NCBI GenBank assembly: GCA_025359505.1
Contig: JANYHH010000048.1
Span: 1-54,069, forward strand
Direction of reading: 5' to 3'
Source of the DNA: Deinococcales bacterium
Lineage (GTDB): Bacteria; Deinococcota; Deinococci; Deinococcales; JAAFIG01
DNA: 54,069 nt
In this document: piece after piece, positions 27,264 to 36,083 of the stretch
Numbering within the stretch: the first letter of the stretch is position 1
Layout: the number at the start of each line of letters is the position of its first letter
Program-made: the position numbers and the translations under genes
Notes under the pieces: model-generated
Databases searched by the model: none
The model's input: only the letters and a program-made list of their open reading frames with translations
What the model was told of the DNA's origin: nothing

Positions 27264-27377
27264 ATGAAAGTCAGGACGAGCGTCAAGAAGATGTGCGACA
27301 ACTGCAAAGTTGTTCGCCGCCACGGTGTGGTTTACGTGATCTGTAAAGATCCCAACCACAAGCAGAGGCAAGGCTGA
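27264..27377 (+). CDS. rpmJ: 50S ribosomal protein L36
   Basis: 37 residues: [18 protein letters not shown] then [15 protein letters not shown]. The CxxC, the third Cys and the His form the usual zinc ribbon, so this is the zinc-binding form, in contrast to the zinc-free S14 of the same cluster. AAGGAGG precedes the ATG; the stop overlaps rpsM. Confidence 0.97.
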   Translation: MKVRTSVKKMCDNCKVVRRHGVVYVICKDPNHKQRQG

Positions 27378-27757
27378 TGGCCCGCATTGCTGGCGTGGAT
27401 TTGCCACGCGAGAAGCGCGTCGAGATCGCGTTGACCTACGTGTTCGGTGTGGGGCCAACCCGCTCTAAGGAAATCTTAGACAACACCGGCATCGACCCGA
27501 ATACCCGCGTCAAGAACCTGACCGAAGCCGAGCAGACGAAGCTCCGCGACGTGGTTGAAAAGACCTACAAGGTCGAGGGTGACTTGCGCTCGGAAATCGG
27601 TCAGAACATCAAGCGTTTGATGGACATCGGCTCGTATCGCGGCCTGCGTCACCGCCGCAACCTGCCGGTCAACGGTCAGCGCACCCGCACGAACTCGCGC
27701 ACCCGCAAGGGCCCGCGCAAGACCGTGGCCGGTAAGAAGAAGGCGGCGAGGAAGTAA
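27377..27757 (+). CDS. rpsM: 30S ribosomal protein S13
   Basis: 126 residues. [40 protein letters not shown] and the basic tail [12 protein letters not shown] are diagnostic. The C-terminal tail contacts P-site tRNA and the head forms intersubunit bridges. ATG overlaps the rpmJ stop. Confidence 0.98.
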   Translation: MARIAGVDLPREKRVEIALTYVFGVGPTRSKEILDNTGIDPNTRVKNLTEAEQTKLRDVVEKTYKVEGDLRSEIGQNIKRLMDIGSYRGLRHRRNLPVNGQRTRTNSRTRKGPRKTVAGKKKAARK

Positions 27758-27759
27758 TC

Positions 27760-28149
27760 ATGGCGAAACCCGTCAAAGGCAAAGCGACCAAGAAGCGTCG
27801 CAATATTGGCAGCGGCAAGGCCTACATCAGCGCCAGCTACAACAACACCATCGTCACGATCGCCGACCCCGAGGGCAACCCGATCGCGTGGTCGTCTGGC
27901 GGCACGATTGGTTATAAGGGCAGCAAGAAGGGCACGCCGTATGCGGCCCAACTGGCCGCCGCCGATGCCGCTAAAAAAGCTCAGGGCATGGGCATGACCA
28001 TCGTTGACGTGGTTGTGCGCGGCACGGGCAGCGGGCGCGAGCAAGCGATCCGCGCTATTCAAGCCTCTGGTTTGGATGTCCGCTCGATCATGGACGACAC
28101 CCCGGTTCCGCACAACGGTTGCCGCGCTCGCAAGAAGATGAGGCTTTAA
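27760..28149 (+). CDS. rpsK: 30S ribosomal protein S11
   Basis: 129 residues. [36 protein letters not shown] [15 protein letters not shown] and the C-terminal [17 protein letters not shown] are diagnostic. The Asn-Gly in PHNGCR, which isomerises to isoaspartate in other bacteria, is present. 2 bp after rpsM. Confidence 0.98.
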   Translation: MAKPVKGKATKKRRNIGSGKAYISASYNNTIVTIADPEGNPIAWSSGGTIGYKGSKKGTPYAAQLAAADAAKKAQGMGMTIVDVVVRGTGSGREQAIRAIQASGLDVRSIMDDTPVPHNGCRARKKMRL

Positions 28150-28150
28150 T

Positions 28151-28777
28151 ATGGCGCGTTACACTGGCCCAGCCATCAAGCTCTGCCGCCGCGAAGGGGT
28201 CAACCTGTTTGACTCCGACAAGGTAGCCAAGTACCTCAACAAACGCCCTTACGCTCCGGGTCAGCACGGTCAGACCCGCAAGCGCGGCGGCGGTCGCCCG
28301 AGCGATTACTCTGTGCGTCTGCGCGAGAAGCAAAAGCTGATCCGCATTTATGGCATGACGGAAAAGCCGTTCAGGAACCTCTACACCGAAGCCGCCAAGA
28401 AAAGCGGCGTCACGGGTACGGTCTTCTTGCAACTGCTCGAGTCGCGTTTGGACAATGTGGTCTACCGCATGGGCATCGCCAGCAGCCGTCGTCAGGCAAG
28501 GCAGTTTGTCTATCACGATCACGTCTTGGTCAACGAGAAGCGCGTCAACATCGCGTCATTCCGCGTCCGCCCCGGCGACATGGTGACGCTGAGCAAAACC
28601 GGCAAGACCATGGAAGTCATCAAAGGCAACTTGGAGACGCAAAAGCGCCGCCGCACGATGCCTTGGTTGTCGTTTGATACTGAGAGCTTGCAAGGCAAGT
28701 TGGAGCGTCTGCCCGCCCGCGAAGACCTCGCACTGCCCGTCAACGAGCAGTTCGTCGTCGAGTACTACTCGCGATAA
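28151..28777 (+). CDS. rpsD: 30S ribosomal protein S4
   Basis: 208 residues. [19 protein letters not shown] start, [18 protein letters not shown] and the S4 RNA-binding domain [24 protein letters not shown] (about residues 95-155) are intact. There is one Cys at the N-terminus, not the four-Cys zinc site of Thermus S4. It nucleates 30S assembly. A 160-bp gap precedes rpoA. Confidence 0.98.
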   Translation: MARYTGPAIKLCRREGVNLFDSDKVAKYLNKRPYAPGQHGQTRKRGGGRPSDYSVRLREKQKLIRIYGMTEKPFRNLYTEAAKKSGVTGTVFLQLLESRLDNVVYRMGIASSRRQARQFVYHDHVLVNEKRVNIASFRVRPGDMVTLSKTGKTMEVIKGNLETQKRRRTMPWLSFDTESLQGKLERLPAREDLALPVNEQFVVEYYSR

Positions 28778-28937
28778 GAACTGCGTACTACTCGCGCTAA
28801 ACACCCCGCTGCTCGAGACCCCCTCGAGTCGCTTGAAGAAGTTGGATTCTCTACCGCTCAGCCAGCGGCGCACCCCTCGAGCGCCCCGTATCACACTGAC
28901 CCTGTGCCGCTGCTGAACGTGCCCATCGGAGGCAAAT

Positions 28938-29909
28938 GTGGACTTGAAAGCCCGCTTGGTCGCAAAGACCGACAACACCTACGGCGAATTCGTCCTCGAG
29001 CCGCTGCAACGCGGTTACGGCGTGACGCTCGGCAACCCGCTGCGGCGCATTCTGCTCGGTTCAATCCCCGGCACGGCCGTCACCAGCGTCTATATCGAGG
29101 ATGTTCTACACGAGTTCAGCACAATCCCCGGTGTGACCGAGGATGTTGTGCAGTTGATTCTGAATTTGAAAGAACTCGTGGTCAAGTTTCACACGCCCGG
29201 AGCCAAGACGCTTTCGATCCGCGCCGAAGGCCCACGCGTCATCACGGCCGCTGACTTGGAAGTTCCGAGCGATGCCGAAGTCGTCAACAGCGACAAGTAC
29301 CTCTGCACCATCGGTAAGGGCGGCAAACTGGTGATGGAGATTCGTGTCGAAGAGGGCGTGGGTTACGTGCCCAGTGAGCGCCACCAGACCAAGGATCGCA
29401 TCAACTCGATCCCCGTGGACGCGGTGTACACGCCCGTTGCAAGGGTTGCGTATCACGTCGAGGACACCCGCGTTGGTCAGCAAACCGATTTCGACCGCTT
29501 GATCCTGCGCGTTTGGACGGACGGCAGCGTCGCCCCGGAAAGTGCGCTGGACAGCGCCGTAGAAATTCTGCGCGAGCAACTGAGCGTCTTTTCCAGCGTC
29601 GAAAAAGTCGCGCTGCCCACCCCGACCCGCCAAGAACCTCGAGTCGAAACGGTCGCCGTCAAAACGCCTGTGGCTGCACCCGTCACGCCCGCCGCGACCG
29701 AAGGCAAAGCCACTGGCGGTGCGTCGCTCGAGGGACTGGGTTTGACGACCCGCACATTGCACAGCCTCAAAGAAGAGGGCGTGGACAGCGTGGCCGCCCT
29801 GACAAGCTTGAGCGAAAAAGATTTGAAGAAAGTCCCCGGCATCGGCGAGCGCAGCTTGGACGAAATCAAGAAGCAACTGGCGATGAGCGGACTCGAGTTA
29901 AAGGATTAA
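28938..29909 (+). CDS. rpoA: RNA polymerase alpha subunit
   Basis: 323 residues from GTG 28938 with GGAGGC before it. The N-terminal dimerisation domain (1 to about 225) contains GYGVTLGNPLRRILLGSIPG; a flexible Ala/Pro/Thr linker follows; the C-terminal domain (about 265-323) has the helix-hairpin-helix KKVPGIGERSLDEIKKQL. The hinge is longer than in E. coli. The alpha CTD binds UP elements and activators. Confidence 0.98.
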   Translation: MDLKARLVAKTDNTYGEFVLEPLQRGYGVTLGNPLRRILLGSIPGTAVTSVYIEDVLHEFSTIPGVTEDVVQLILNLKELVVKFHTPGAKTLSIRAEGPRVITAADLEVPSDAEVVNSDKYLCTIGKGGKLVMEIRVEEGVGYVPSERHQTKDRINSIPVDAVYTPVARVAYHVEDTRVGQQTDFDRLILRVWTDGSVAPESALDSAVEILREQLSVFSSVEKVALPTPTRQEPRVETVAVKTPVAAPVTPAATEGKATGGASLEGLGLTTRTLHSLKEEGVDSVAALTSLSEKDLKKVPGIGERSLDEIKKQLAMSGLELKD

Positions 29910-29946
29910 GCTTTTAGCCAATAGCTATTAGCAATGAGCTAAAAGC
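29910..29946 (+). repeat. AT-rich inverted repeat between rpoA and rplQ
   Basis: GCTTTTAGC (29910-29918) pairs with GCTAAAAGC (29938-29946) around AGCTATTAGC-like inner words. Similar TAGCTnTTAGCT wording occurs just after rplE (20885-20898). It may be a small intergenic repeat or an mRNA stem-loop; there is no T-run. Confidence 0.4.
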
Positions 29947-30011
29947 TAAAATCAATAGCGAGAAGCAAAACGTCTCGAGGCAGCCCCTCGAGTGACCCAA
30001 AGGAGTTAACT

Positions 30012-30494
30012 ATGCGTCACGGTGTTGCCGGACGAAAATTAGGGCGCAATTCCTCGAGCCGCCGGGCCTTGTCCACGGCTCAAGCGACCGCGCTCTTGCG
30101 TCACGGTCGGATTGAAACGACCCTCGCCAAAGCCAAGGAACTCCAGCCCTACGTGGAGCGCCTGATTACCACCGCTAAGAAAGCCCCCGCTACCACCCCG
30201 AACCTGCGCCACAAGGCACTGCCCGAGGGTAAGGTCGCCCGCGAGGGCGACGATCGCCGCATGGCCACGCCCGAAGAGCAGACCGCTACAGCCCGGGCGC
30301 TGCACTTGCGCCGCGTCGTCGGTGCGGACATCAAAGATAAAGCTGTCCTCAAAAAACTCTTTGATGACATCGCCCCGCGCTTCGCCAACCGTCCCGGCGG
30401 GTACACCCGCATCGTCAAGACGGGTATCCGTCGCGGCGACAGCGCCCCAACCGCGCTGATCGAACTGGTTGATTACGAACTCCCAGCCGCCTGA
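30012..30494 (+). CDS. rplQ: 50S ribosomal protein L17 with an internal insertion
   Basis: 160 residues against about 116-120 usual in Thermus and Deinococcus. N-terminal [20 protein letters not shown] and C-terminal [20 protein letters not shown] are normal. Between them, about residues 58-95, lies a charged Pro/Thr/Arg insertion with an [14 protein letters not shown] helix. It closes the supercluster and is followed by a strong terminator. Confidence 0.96.
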   Translation: MRHGVAGRKLGRNSSSRRALSTAQATALLRHGRIETTLAKAKELQPYVERLITTAKKAPATTPNLRHKALPEGKVAREGDDRRMATPEEQTATARALHLRRVVGADIKDKAVLKKLFDDIAPRFANRPGGYTRIVKTGIRRGDSAPTALIELVDYELPAA

Positions 30495-30509
30495 TCCACC
30501 GCACGTTCA

Positions 30510-30541
30510 AAGGCTCGAGCGTCAATGCTCGAGCCTTTTTT
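30510..30541 (+). terminator. intrinsic terminator of the ribosomal supercluster
   Basis: An 11-bp perfect stem (30510-30520 with 30527-30537) with a 6-nt loop followed by a run of T. Both arms contain a complete CTCGAG. Confidence 0.9.
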
Positions 30542-30590
30542 AATGCTGGGTTGAGCACACTGCGGTCAGCGCTGCTTCAACCAGTCGAGG

Positions 30591-30596
30591 TAAATT
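30591..30596 (+). promoter_or_regulatory. -10 box of leaderless UDG gene
   Basis: TAAATT ends 6 nt before the ATG at 30603 and there is no Shine-Dalgarno. The -35 region is poor. Confidence 0.5.
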
Positions 30597-30602
30597 CGGG
30601 TC

Positions 30603-31238
30603 ATGTTCGATACGCTCGAGACGACTTTTAGTGAAATGCGGCGCTGCGTTGCCTGCAACCTCAAAAACGGGCGCACGCAAGTCGTGCTGCCCAGCGGTGC
30701 GAGAGACTCGAGGGTCGCGCTGATCGGTCACGCGCCGAGCGGTACGGACGATGCGACGGGGATTCCCTACACCGGCCCCGCTGGCGAGGTGCTCGAGGAG
30801 CTGCTGTTCAAAGTCGGCCTGCGCCGCTCCAATCTGTACATATCTAATTTAGTCAACTGCTGGCCGTGGAAAGACGCGGGTGGTACGCTCGTCAACCGCC
30901 CGCCGGTTGCGCTCGAGGTGAAAACCTGCACGGCGCTGTGGTTGCAACGCGAGTTCGCGCTTTTGCAACCCAAAGCGCTGGTCTGCCTCGGTGGGCAAGC
31001 CGCGCAGCATTTTCTGGGCAAGAACTTCAAAATCACCGAGTCTCGAGGGGCTTGGTTTGACCTGCCCAGTACCAGCCCATACGCGCCGCTGTTCGACACA
31101 CTGCCAAAGGTCATGGCGGTGCTGCAACCCGCGTACCTGATTCACTTGCAGCAGCACGCGCCGGAGAGCTACGCCCCGACGCTCGAGTTGCTGCTGGGCG
31201 ATCTGCGCGAGGTCAAACGCGTGCTCGAGGACGCCTGA
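30603..31238 (+). CDS. uracil-DNA glycosylase, family 4-like iron-sulfur type
   Basis: 211 residues. Removes uracil from DNA in base-excision repair. The N-terminal CVACN pair (Cys about 15 and 18) with Cys in NCWPW and in KTCTALW gives the four ligands expected of the 4Fe-4S family 4/5 enzymes. The active-site motif is GHAPSGTDDATGIPYTGPAG, divergent from the usual GEAPG form, and the C-terminal DNA-intercalation motif reads LQPAYLI. The changes in the first motif may mean altered specificity. Transcript probably leaderless. Confidence 0.88.
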   Translation: MFDTLETTFSEMRRCVACNLKNGRTQVVLPSGARDSRVALIGHAPSGTDDATGIPYTGPAGEVLEELLFKVGLRRSNLYISNLVNCWPWKDAGGTLVNRPPVALEVKTCTALWLQREFALLQPKALVCLGGQAAQHFLGKNFKITESRGAWFDLPSTSPYAPLFDTLPKVMAVLQPAYLIHLQQHAPESYAPTLELLLGDLREVKRVLEDA

Positions 31239-31241
31239 AGC

Positions 31242-31784
31242 TTATTTTTTGCTTTGCTCGAGCGCCACGTGCAGCACGGCTGCGACGGTGATCGAGTCGG
31301 TGATCTCACCGCGCTGCACCATTGCCAGCACATCAGCGAATGGCAAGCGCCGCAGCGACAGCCGCTCGGTCTCTTCGGGTGACGCCAGACCTTGCTCGAG
31401 GTCAGTCGCCAGATAAACGATGCTCTCCTCGTCGCTCACAGAATTTGACAAGTGCATTCGCAGGATTCGCCGCCACGCTCGAGCACGCAGCCCCGTCTCC
31501 TCGAGCAGTTCGCGCTTGGCCGCCTCCAGAGGGTCTTCAGCGTGCGGCCCGCCGCCCTCGGGTATTTCCCACGAATAGCTTCGAAGCGGATAACGGTACT
31601 GCCCGACCAAATACGTCGTGCCGTCATCCTCCAATGCCAGCACGCCGATGGCGCGGTTCTTGAAATGCACCACGCCGTAGATGCCTTCACCGCCGCTGGG
31701 GTTGAGCACATCGTGATGCGTGACACTGATCCACGGATTGTCGTACCTGAGGCTCGAGCGCAAGGTGCGCCACGGGTTGTCCAT
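31242..31784 (-). CDS. Nudix hydrolase, ADP-ribose pyrophosphatase-like
   Basis: About 180 residues. A complete Nudix box is present: G-x5-E-x7-REL-x2-E-x-G, seen as GPHAEDPLEAAKRELLEETG. The preceding VGQYRYPLRSYSWEIPEG resembles NudF/ADP-ribose pyrophosphatases. Start is uncertain: ATG 31784 (MDNPWRTL) is preferred, a GTG at 31802 would add six residues. Convergent with the UDG gene (3 bp between stops). It shares the bidirectional hairpin region at 31831-31864 with mscL. Confidence 0.9.
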   Translation of the reverse strand: MDNPWRTLRSSLRYDNPWISVTHHDVLNPSGGEGIYGVVHFKNRAIGVLALEDDGTTYLVGQYRYPLRSYSWEIPEGGGPHAEDPLEAAKRELLEETGLRARAWRRILRMHLSNSVSDEESIVYLATDLEQGLASPEETERLSLRRLPFADVLAMVQRGEITDSITVAAVLHVALEQSKK

Positions 31785-31830
31785 GACCAAGCATTTTGAC
31801 ACGGCCGAAGATCAGTGCGCCTCGAGCTGA

Positions 31831-31864
31831 AAACGCCGCGCTGGATTGCTCTAGCGCGGCGTTT
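31831..31864 (-). terminator. hairpin downstream of mscL
   Basis: A 12-bp perfect stem (31831-31842 with 31853-31864), 10-nt loop, only TTT on the minus strand after it. Probably ends mscL before the Nudix gene. Confidence 0.6.
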
Positions 31865-31875
31865 GATGGAGCTTT

Positions 31876-32292
31876 TTACTTGGCTTGCTTGGCGAGCAAA
31901 TCGCGGATTTCGGTCAGCAACTTGACATCTTCTGGCGCGATGACTTCCACGACTGGCGCGGGCTTATTGATGATCGCCATTAACTTACTGACGGGCACGA
32001 CGACGAGGAAGTACACCGCAGCCGCTTTGATCAAAAAGGCGATGATCGCGTTGAGGAAACTGCCGATCCGAATGCCGCCCTCAAGCGAAGTCACACCGTT
32101 CTTGACAACCTCTTTGGCTCCGATGGCGATGCTCGAGAAATCGGGCTGCCCGCCGATCAAACCGATCAATGGTGTGATCAAGTCTTTGACGAGTGAATCG
32201 ATTACCGCTCCGAAGGCCGCTCCGATGATGACGGCGACGGCTAGATCGACGATGTTGCCGCGTAAAATGAAATCCTTAAACCCGTTGAGCAT
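31876..32292 (-). CDS. mscL: large-conductance mechanosensitive channel
   Basis: 138 residues. MLNGFKDFILRGNIVDLAVA and the first membrane helix AVIIGAAFGAVIDSLVKDLI are the MscL signature; the second helix is about residues 68-95, and the C-terminus forms the helical bundle TEIRDLLAKQ. It releases solutes under hypo-osmotic shock. The ATG at 32292 has GGGGAGG at the right distance; upstream in-frame codons are not conserved. Confidence 0.96.
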   Translation of the reverse strand: MLNGFKDFILRGNIVDLAVAVIIGAAFGAVIDSLVKDLITPLIGLIGGQPDFSSIAIGAKEVVKNGVTSLEGGIRIGSFLNAIIAFLIKAAAVYFLVVVPVSKLMAIINKPAPVVEVIAPEDVKLLTEIRDLLAKQAK

Positions 32293-32432
32293 GTGATGCC
32301 TCCCCTGCAAATTTTTTCCCTCAAGGGACATAGTAATTCATCTCACACCTCGAGTACAAGGCTGTACTGGATGCTGGCAATTGAATCAGTTGCTTTCACT
32401 GAGCCAAGTATCAGCACTCCAAGCATCTCAAC

Positions 32433-33818
32433 TCAAGCGCGGTCTTTGACGCTGTGAGCGCTCACGCCAAACTGTGGCACAGCAGTAACGCTCGCACTCT
32501 CAAGGATCACGGCGATCAAGTCGGTCAGCGTCTTCCCGCCCGAGCGCACGTCCATCTTCAGTTGCAGCCGCAAGTCGCTCAGACTGATCTCGTCGAGCAT
32601 CAGCTCAGTGCCGTAACGCAGCGTGCTCGGGCTGACCAGCAAGACATCAGCTTCGCCCGCTCGCACACCCTCCAAAAAGCAGCGCCCAGTCAGCAAACCC
32701 GCGACGCTCGTGACCGAACCGAACGACTTATTATCCAAAGCCCTGATCTCGAGACTCAAGCCCTGAACCGCGTGCAGCGGCTCGAGGGCGCGTTGCAGAA
32801 TCGGCGCGAATAACGATCCCGTGCCGATCAGCACTCGAGTCGGCGCGATGCTGGCTGGCAGCCTAGGAAAACCGCTGCCCAGAAAATCGCGCACCATCCC
32901 CACACCGTTCTCGAGCATCGGGAAGCCCTCGTAAGCTTCCTCGCTGGGCAATGGTTCACCCGCCAGAATGTAGAACTCGTCTGAAGCGAAGATAAAGCGC
33001 GTCCCTCTTTTTAGCAGCATCTCGCGCTGCCAGCGATGAACGATGCTCAGTACGGCTTTCGCTTCCTGCGGCGTGTACGGACGCAGCTCCGGCAAATTGC
33101 GACGATGCTCGGTCAATCCCAGCGGCACGCACGCGACTGACAAGACGTTCGGCAAGCTCGACAGGTACTCGAGCGACCCCTCGAGATGCTCGCCGTCGTT
33201 GCGGTTTGGCAGCAGCACGAGTTGCGTGTACAAATCAATCGGCTCTAAGCGCTGCAAAGCATCCTGAATCTGCGTGCTGCCCTCGTCCTTGACCTTCAAG
33301 CGCCACCACTTCATCATGTCAGCCCGCAAAGCCTGATCGGTGCTGTGAATGCTGACGTAGAGCGGCGATAAATTCTCGTTCAAAATCCTTTGGAAATCTT
33401 CCTCAGCCAGATTCGTCAGCGTCACAAAAGAGCCATACAGGAACGACAATCGGTAATCGTCGTCCATCACGTACAGGCTCTTACGAAAACCGCGAGGCAT
33501 CTGATGCACGTAGCAGAATTCACATTTATTGGCGCAAAGCTTGATGCCATCAAACAAGACCTCGCTGAACTCGAGACCCGGCTCTTCCCACTCCACATCA
33601 AAAAAGAAATGCTCACCACCAGCGCGGCGCAACTCCAAAGTCGCCACGCCAACCTCGAGTTCGCGGCGGTACGCCAGAATATCGGTGATCGCATTCCCGT
33701 TGACGCGCAGCAACTCGTCGCCAATCTGCACGCCAGCTCGGTGCGCCGCAGAGTCAGGTTCGACTCTGGACACCAGCGCGGGGTGGACAGCTTGGGGCAT
33801 CTCGAGGGCGAGCGTCAT
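32433..33818 (-). CDS. PDZ-radical SAM protein with DUF512 domain
   Basis: 461 residues. An N-terminal PDZ-like domain (PALVSRVEPDSAAHRAGVQIGDELL) is followed by a radical SAM cluster site with spacing C-x3-C-x2-C, in CANKCEFCYVHQ (about residues 95-106), and a C-terminal DUF512 region (IGTGSLFAPIL, FGSVTSVAGLLTGRCF). The family is widespread in Cyanobacteria, Firmicutes and Deinococcota and has no established reaction that I know. Start GTG or ATG near 33818 with no strong Shine-Dalgarno. Confidence 0.9.
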   Translation of the reverse strand: MTLALEMPQAVHPALVSRVEPDSAAHRAGVQIGDELLRVNGNAITDILAYRRELEVGVATLELRRAGGEHFFFDVEWEEPGLEFSEVLFDGIKLCANKCEFCYVHQMPRGFRKSLYVMDDDYRLSFLYGSFVTLTNLAEEDFQRILNENLSPLYVSIHSTDQALRADMMKWWRLKVKDEGSTQIQDALQRLEPIDLYTQLVLLPNRNDGEHLEGSLEYLSSLPNVLSVACVPLGLTEHRRNLPELRPYTPQEAKAVLSIVHRWQREMLLKRGTRFIFASDEFYILAGEPLPSEEAYEGFPMLENGVGMVRDFLGSGFPRLPASIAPTRVLIGTGSLFAPILQRALEPLHAVQGLSLEIRALDNKSFGSVTSVAGLLTGRCFLEGVRAGEADVLLVSPSTLRYGTELMLDEISLSDLRLQLKMDVRSGGKTLTDLIAVILESASVTAVPQFGVSAHSVKDRA

Positions 33819-33974
33819 AACGGATTAGTGTACCGCACAGTGACGGGATTCGCGTACCGCGTTTTACGCGCTGGGATATTTCGGCGGTGAGGCTCGAGAC
33901 AGTGCGGCTCGAGATTGTGCGGCTCGAGCAACTGCACAATCAGTTGGTGGTTGTTGTCGTTGTACCGTTGCACA

Positions 33975-34018
33975 GCCCTCTCCCCCAGCCCCTCTCCCGA
34001 AGGGCGGGAGAGGGGAGC
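33975..34018. repeat. CCCTCTCCC-type dispersed repeat
   Basis: CCCTCTCCCCCAGCCCC then CTCTCCCG-AAGG-GCGGGAGAG, a hairpin-forming element of a kind scattered through intergenic DNA of many bacteria. A related hairpin lies at 43442-43490 before tsaD. Confidence 0.5.
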
Positions 34019-34105
34019 AAAGTGCGTCTGGCTCTCGAGAACGATTGGCTGCATCCTTGAACCCTCGAGATTCGCGTCTCTGCACCCGCCTCGAGTTTTG
34101 AGCGC

Positions 34106-34135
34106 TTGACCTACCCGCCGCACTTTGGGTAACGT
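34106..34135 (+). promoter_or_regulatory. leaderless promoter of gmk
   Basis: TTGACC (34106-34111) and TAACGT (34130-34135) with an 18-nt spacer; the -10 ends 6 nt before the ATG at 34142. Confidence 0.6.
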
Positions 34136-34141
34136 CGCTGG

Positions 34142-34813
34142 ATGCGACGCGGAATTCTTTTTGTCCTGTCTGGCGCGAGCGGCGTCGGTAAAGGCACGGT
34201 ACTCAGATCAGTATTACTCGAGGACGAGAATCTATATTTCAGCGTCTCGTGGACGACCCGCGCCCAGCGAAAAGGCGAAGTGGACGGCAAGGATTACCAT
34301 TTCGTGACCCGCGATGATTTTGAACAAGAAATGAAAGGCATCGGCTTTTTGGAGCACGCCGAGTTCGTCGGCAACCTGTACGGCACGCCGCGCCGAGCCG
34401 TGGAGAAGCAGCTCGAGGCGGGCATCGACGTGATGCTCGATGTGGAACGCATCGGGGCGTTGAACGTTAAGCGGCTCGTGCCAGACGCGGTACTGATTCA
34501 GCTCGTGCCGCCAAACCTGTCTAAGCTGCGGCAGCGTTTGTTGAAACGCGGCACGGACGCGCTCGAGGTGATCGGCAGGCGCTTGGAGCGGGCCCGCGAG
34601 GACATGAATTTCTACCGCGAGTTTGACTTCGTGATCGTCAACGACGACCTCTCCGACGCGATCCGCGAGTTGCAAAGCGTCGTGACTGCCGAACGCTTGA
34701 GCAGCACTCGCATCCACCCGGACGCCTTTGCCATCCACTCGAGCCAAGACGCGAAGCTCGAGGAGGAATTGGATCGGCTGGAGTCGGAAATTCGCTTGAG
34801 CGGCGCGGATTAG
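34142..34813 (+). CDS. gmk: guanylate kinase
   Basis: 223 residues, somewhat longer than usual at the C-terminus. P-loop SGASGVGKGTV (about residues 10-20), the GMP-binding VSWTTRAQRKGEVDGKDYHF segment and FLEHAEFVGNLYGTP are all present. It phosphorylates GMP to GDP. Leaderless start. The last 30 residues are a charged helical tail (AKLEEELDRLESEIRL). rpoZ, a frequent neighbour of gmk, does not follow. Confidence 0.97.
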   Translation: MRRGILFVLSGASGVGKGTVLRSVLLEDENLYFSVSWTTRAQRKGEVDGKDYHFVTRDDFEQEMKGIGFLEHAEFVGNLYGTPRRAVEKQLEAGIDVMLDVERIGALNVKRLVPDAVLIQLVPPNLSKLRQRLLKRGTDALEVIGRRLERAREDMNFYREFDFVIVNDDLSDAIRELQSVVTAERLSSTRIHPDAFAIHSSQDAKLEEELDRLESEIRLSGAD

Positions 34814-34847
34814 CACGGTTGCTGCTTACAGAACTCGAGGTCATGAC

Positions 34848-35630
34848 TTGAAACCCGCCCCTCTGAACGAAAGCCTCGCGCTGGCCTTGTCAGTGCTGCT
34901 CGCGCTGTTGGGTGCGTTTTGCGTGGTTGGTTTGGCGAGCATCGGTTTGGGCTTTCCATGGGCGCTGCTCCCGCTGTTGTTGGGGCTGGCTGGAATTTAT
35001 TGGCTGCTGAAAAAAAGCCTCCCCGACGGTGAGGACGATCCCAAAGCGCATTACTTCTGGCGAGTCGAAGCGCTGGACGATCAGGTGCTGATCGCGGCGC
35101 AGAACGTGGCTAGTCAACAGCGGGTCTATTTCGGCAGCCGGATTTTTTTGGGACTCATTGCTGTTTTATGCGCTGGCACTGCTTGCTTTGCATGGACAAT
35201 ACCGTTCGTCTCGCAGGGAGGACTCGAGCCAGACCCGCTCTACTTTTTTTTCGGACTGGTATTTTTACTGGTCGCCGCAAACTGCGCGTACAACCTACAA
35301 AAAACGCCATTTCTAGCGTTGATGTATCGCTTTGACAGTGCGGCACAGCAACTGATGGTCAGTGGCAAAAACTGGCGCGGGCAGGTGCAGACGCAACGCA
35401 TCGCCTTTGCCAACATCAAACAAGTTTACGCAGTCACAGGCAAGGGCAGCGCGTATATTCGCCATCACATGATTCGCATTGATGCGCTCAAGCCACACCG
35501 ATACTTTGTCATCAATGCACAATCGGATAACATCGAAGAGGCACGTTATTACCTTGAGGCTATCTGCACGGTCATGCCAGAAAAGGTTCGGGACGAATTG
35601 GGTGCGGGCAAACTGTGGATTGAACCGTGA
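34848..35630 (+). CDS. uncharacterised membrane protein
   Basis: 260 residues from TTG 34848. Two hydrophobic hairpins: segments at about 10-30 and 32-53, then 98-120 and 128-148. The C-terminal 110 residues are soluble and beta-rich (a PH-like or bPH2-type layout, as in QRIAFANIKQVYAV and HHMIRIDALKPHRYFVINAQ). Function unknown; the arrangement resembles small membrane proteins with a cytosolic PH-like domain. No clear partner. Confidence 0.7.
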   Translation: MKPAPLNESLALALSVLLALLGAFCVVGLASIGLGFPWALLPLLLGLAGIYWLLKKSLPDGEDDPKAHYFWRVEALDDQVLIAAQNVASQQRVYFGSRIFLGLIAVLCAGTACFAWTIPFVSQGGLEPDPLYFFFGLVFLLVAANCAYNLQKTPFLALMYRFDSAAQQLMVSGKNWRGQVQTQRIAFANIKQVYAVTGKGSAYIRHHMIRIDALKPHRYFVINAQSDNIEEARYYLEAICTVMPEKVRDELGAGKLWIEP

Positions 35631-35696
35631 ACGGCGTGGATTGCAGTCATTGCGCCTCGAGAACGCACTCAGCTTGCAACTCGAGCGCCAGCAGAT

Positions 35697-36050
35697 TTAC
35701 TTGAAAAGTTCTCGAGGGTAATTCTTGAAGGTCTCGTCCTTCATTTCTCTAAAAAAGCCCGCGATCAACGCACTCGAGTCGCCCATGACTGGCTCGAGGT
35801 TGCGCTCCAAGAGCAGCGGTAGCTCGAAGACAATCTCGTACCCGAGCTCGGTCAGCAACCTACGCAAGCGGCTCGAGGGCGCGGGTTCCCTGTGCCACGC
35901 TTCGTACAGCGCGTAGCCGCCCGTTGGCAGGCGCAGCGGCGCGAGGCGCACCTTGAACGAATGCCCGTCGGCGTGCTTGAAGGTCACGACATCGCCCTCG
36001 AGCGCGGTGAGCGCGAAATCAATTTCACTGCCTAAACCCGTCAGTGGCAT
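35697..36050 (-). CDS. uncharacterised protein
   Basis: About 117 residues from ATG 36050, chosen for AAAGGA 7 nt upstream. No family recognised. It is a compact alpha/beta protein with a helical C-terminal part (LRRLLTELGYEIVFELPLLLERN). It lies 33 bp downstream of the ilvD stop on the same strand and may be co-transcribed with it. Confidence 0.65.
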   Translation of the reverse strand: MPLTGLGSEIDFALTALEGDVVTFKHADGHSFKVRLAPLRLPTGGYALYEAWHREPAPSSRLRRLLTELGYEIVFELPLLLERNLEPVMGDSSALIAGFFREMKDETFKNYPRELFK

Positions 36051-36083
36051 GGTGAATCCTTTCAAAACTACTCGAGCGCAGTG

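Larger units (their letters stand above)
33819..34141. other. gene-free interval with a dispersed repeat
   Basis: About 320 bp between the DUF512 gene and gmk with no supported ORF. It holds several spaced gCTCGAGa words with TGCGG between them (33890-33930), the repeat at 33975-34018 and the gmk promoter. Confidence 0.6.
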
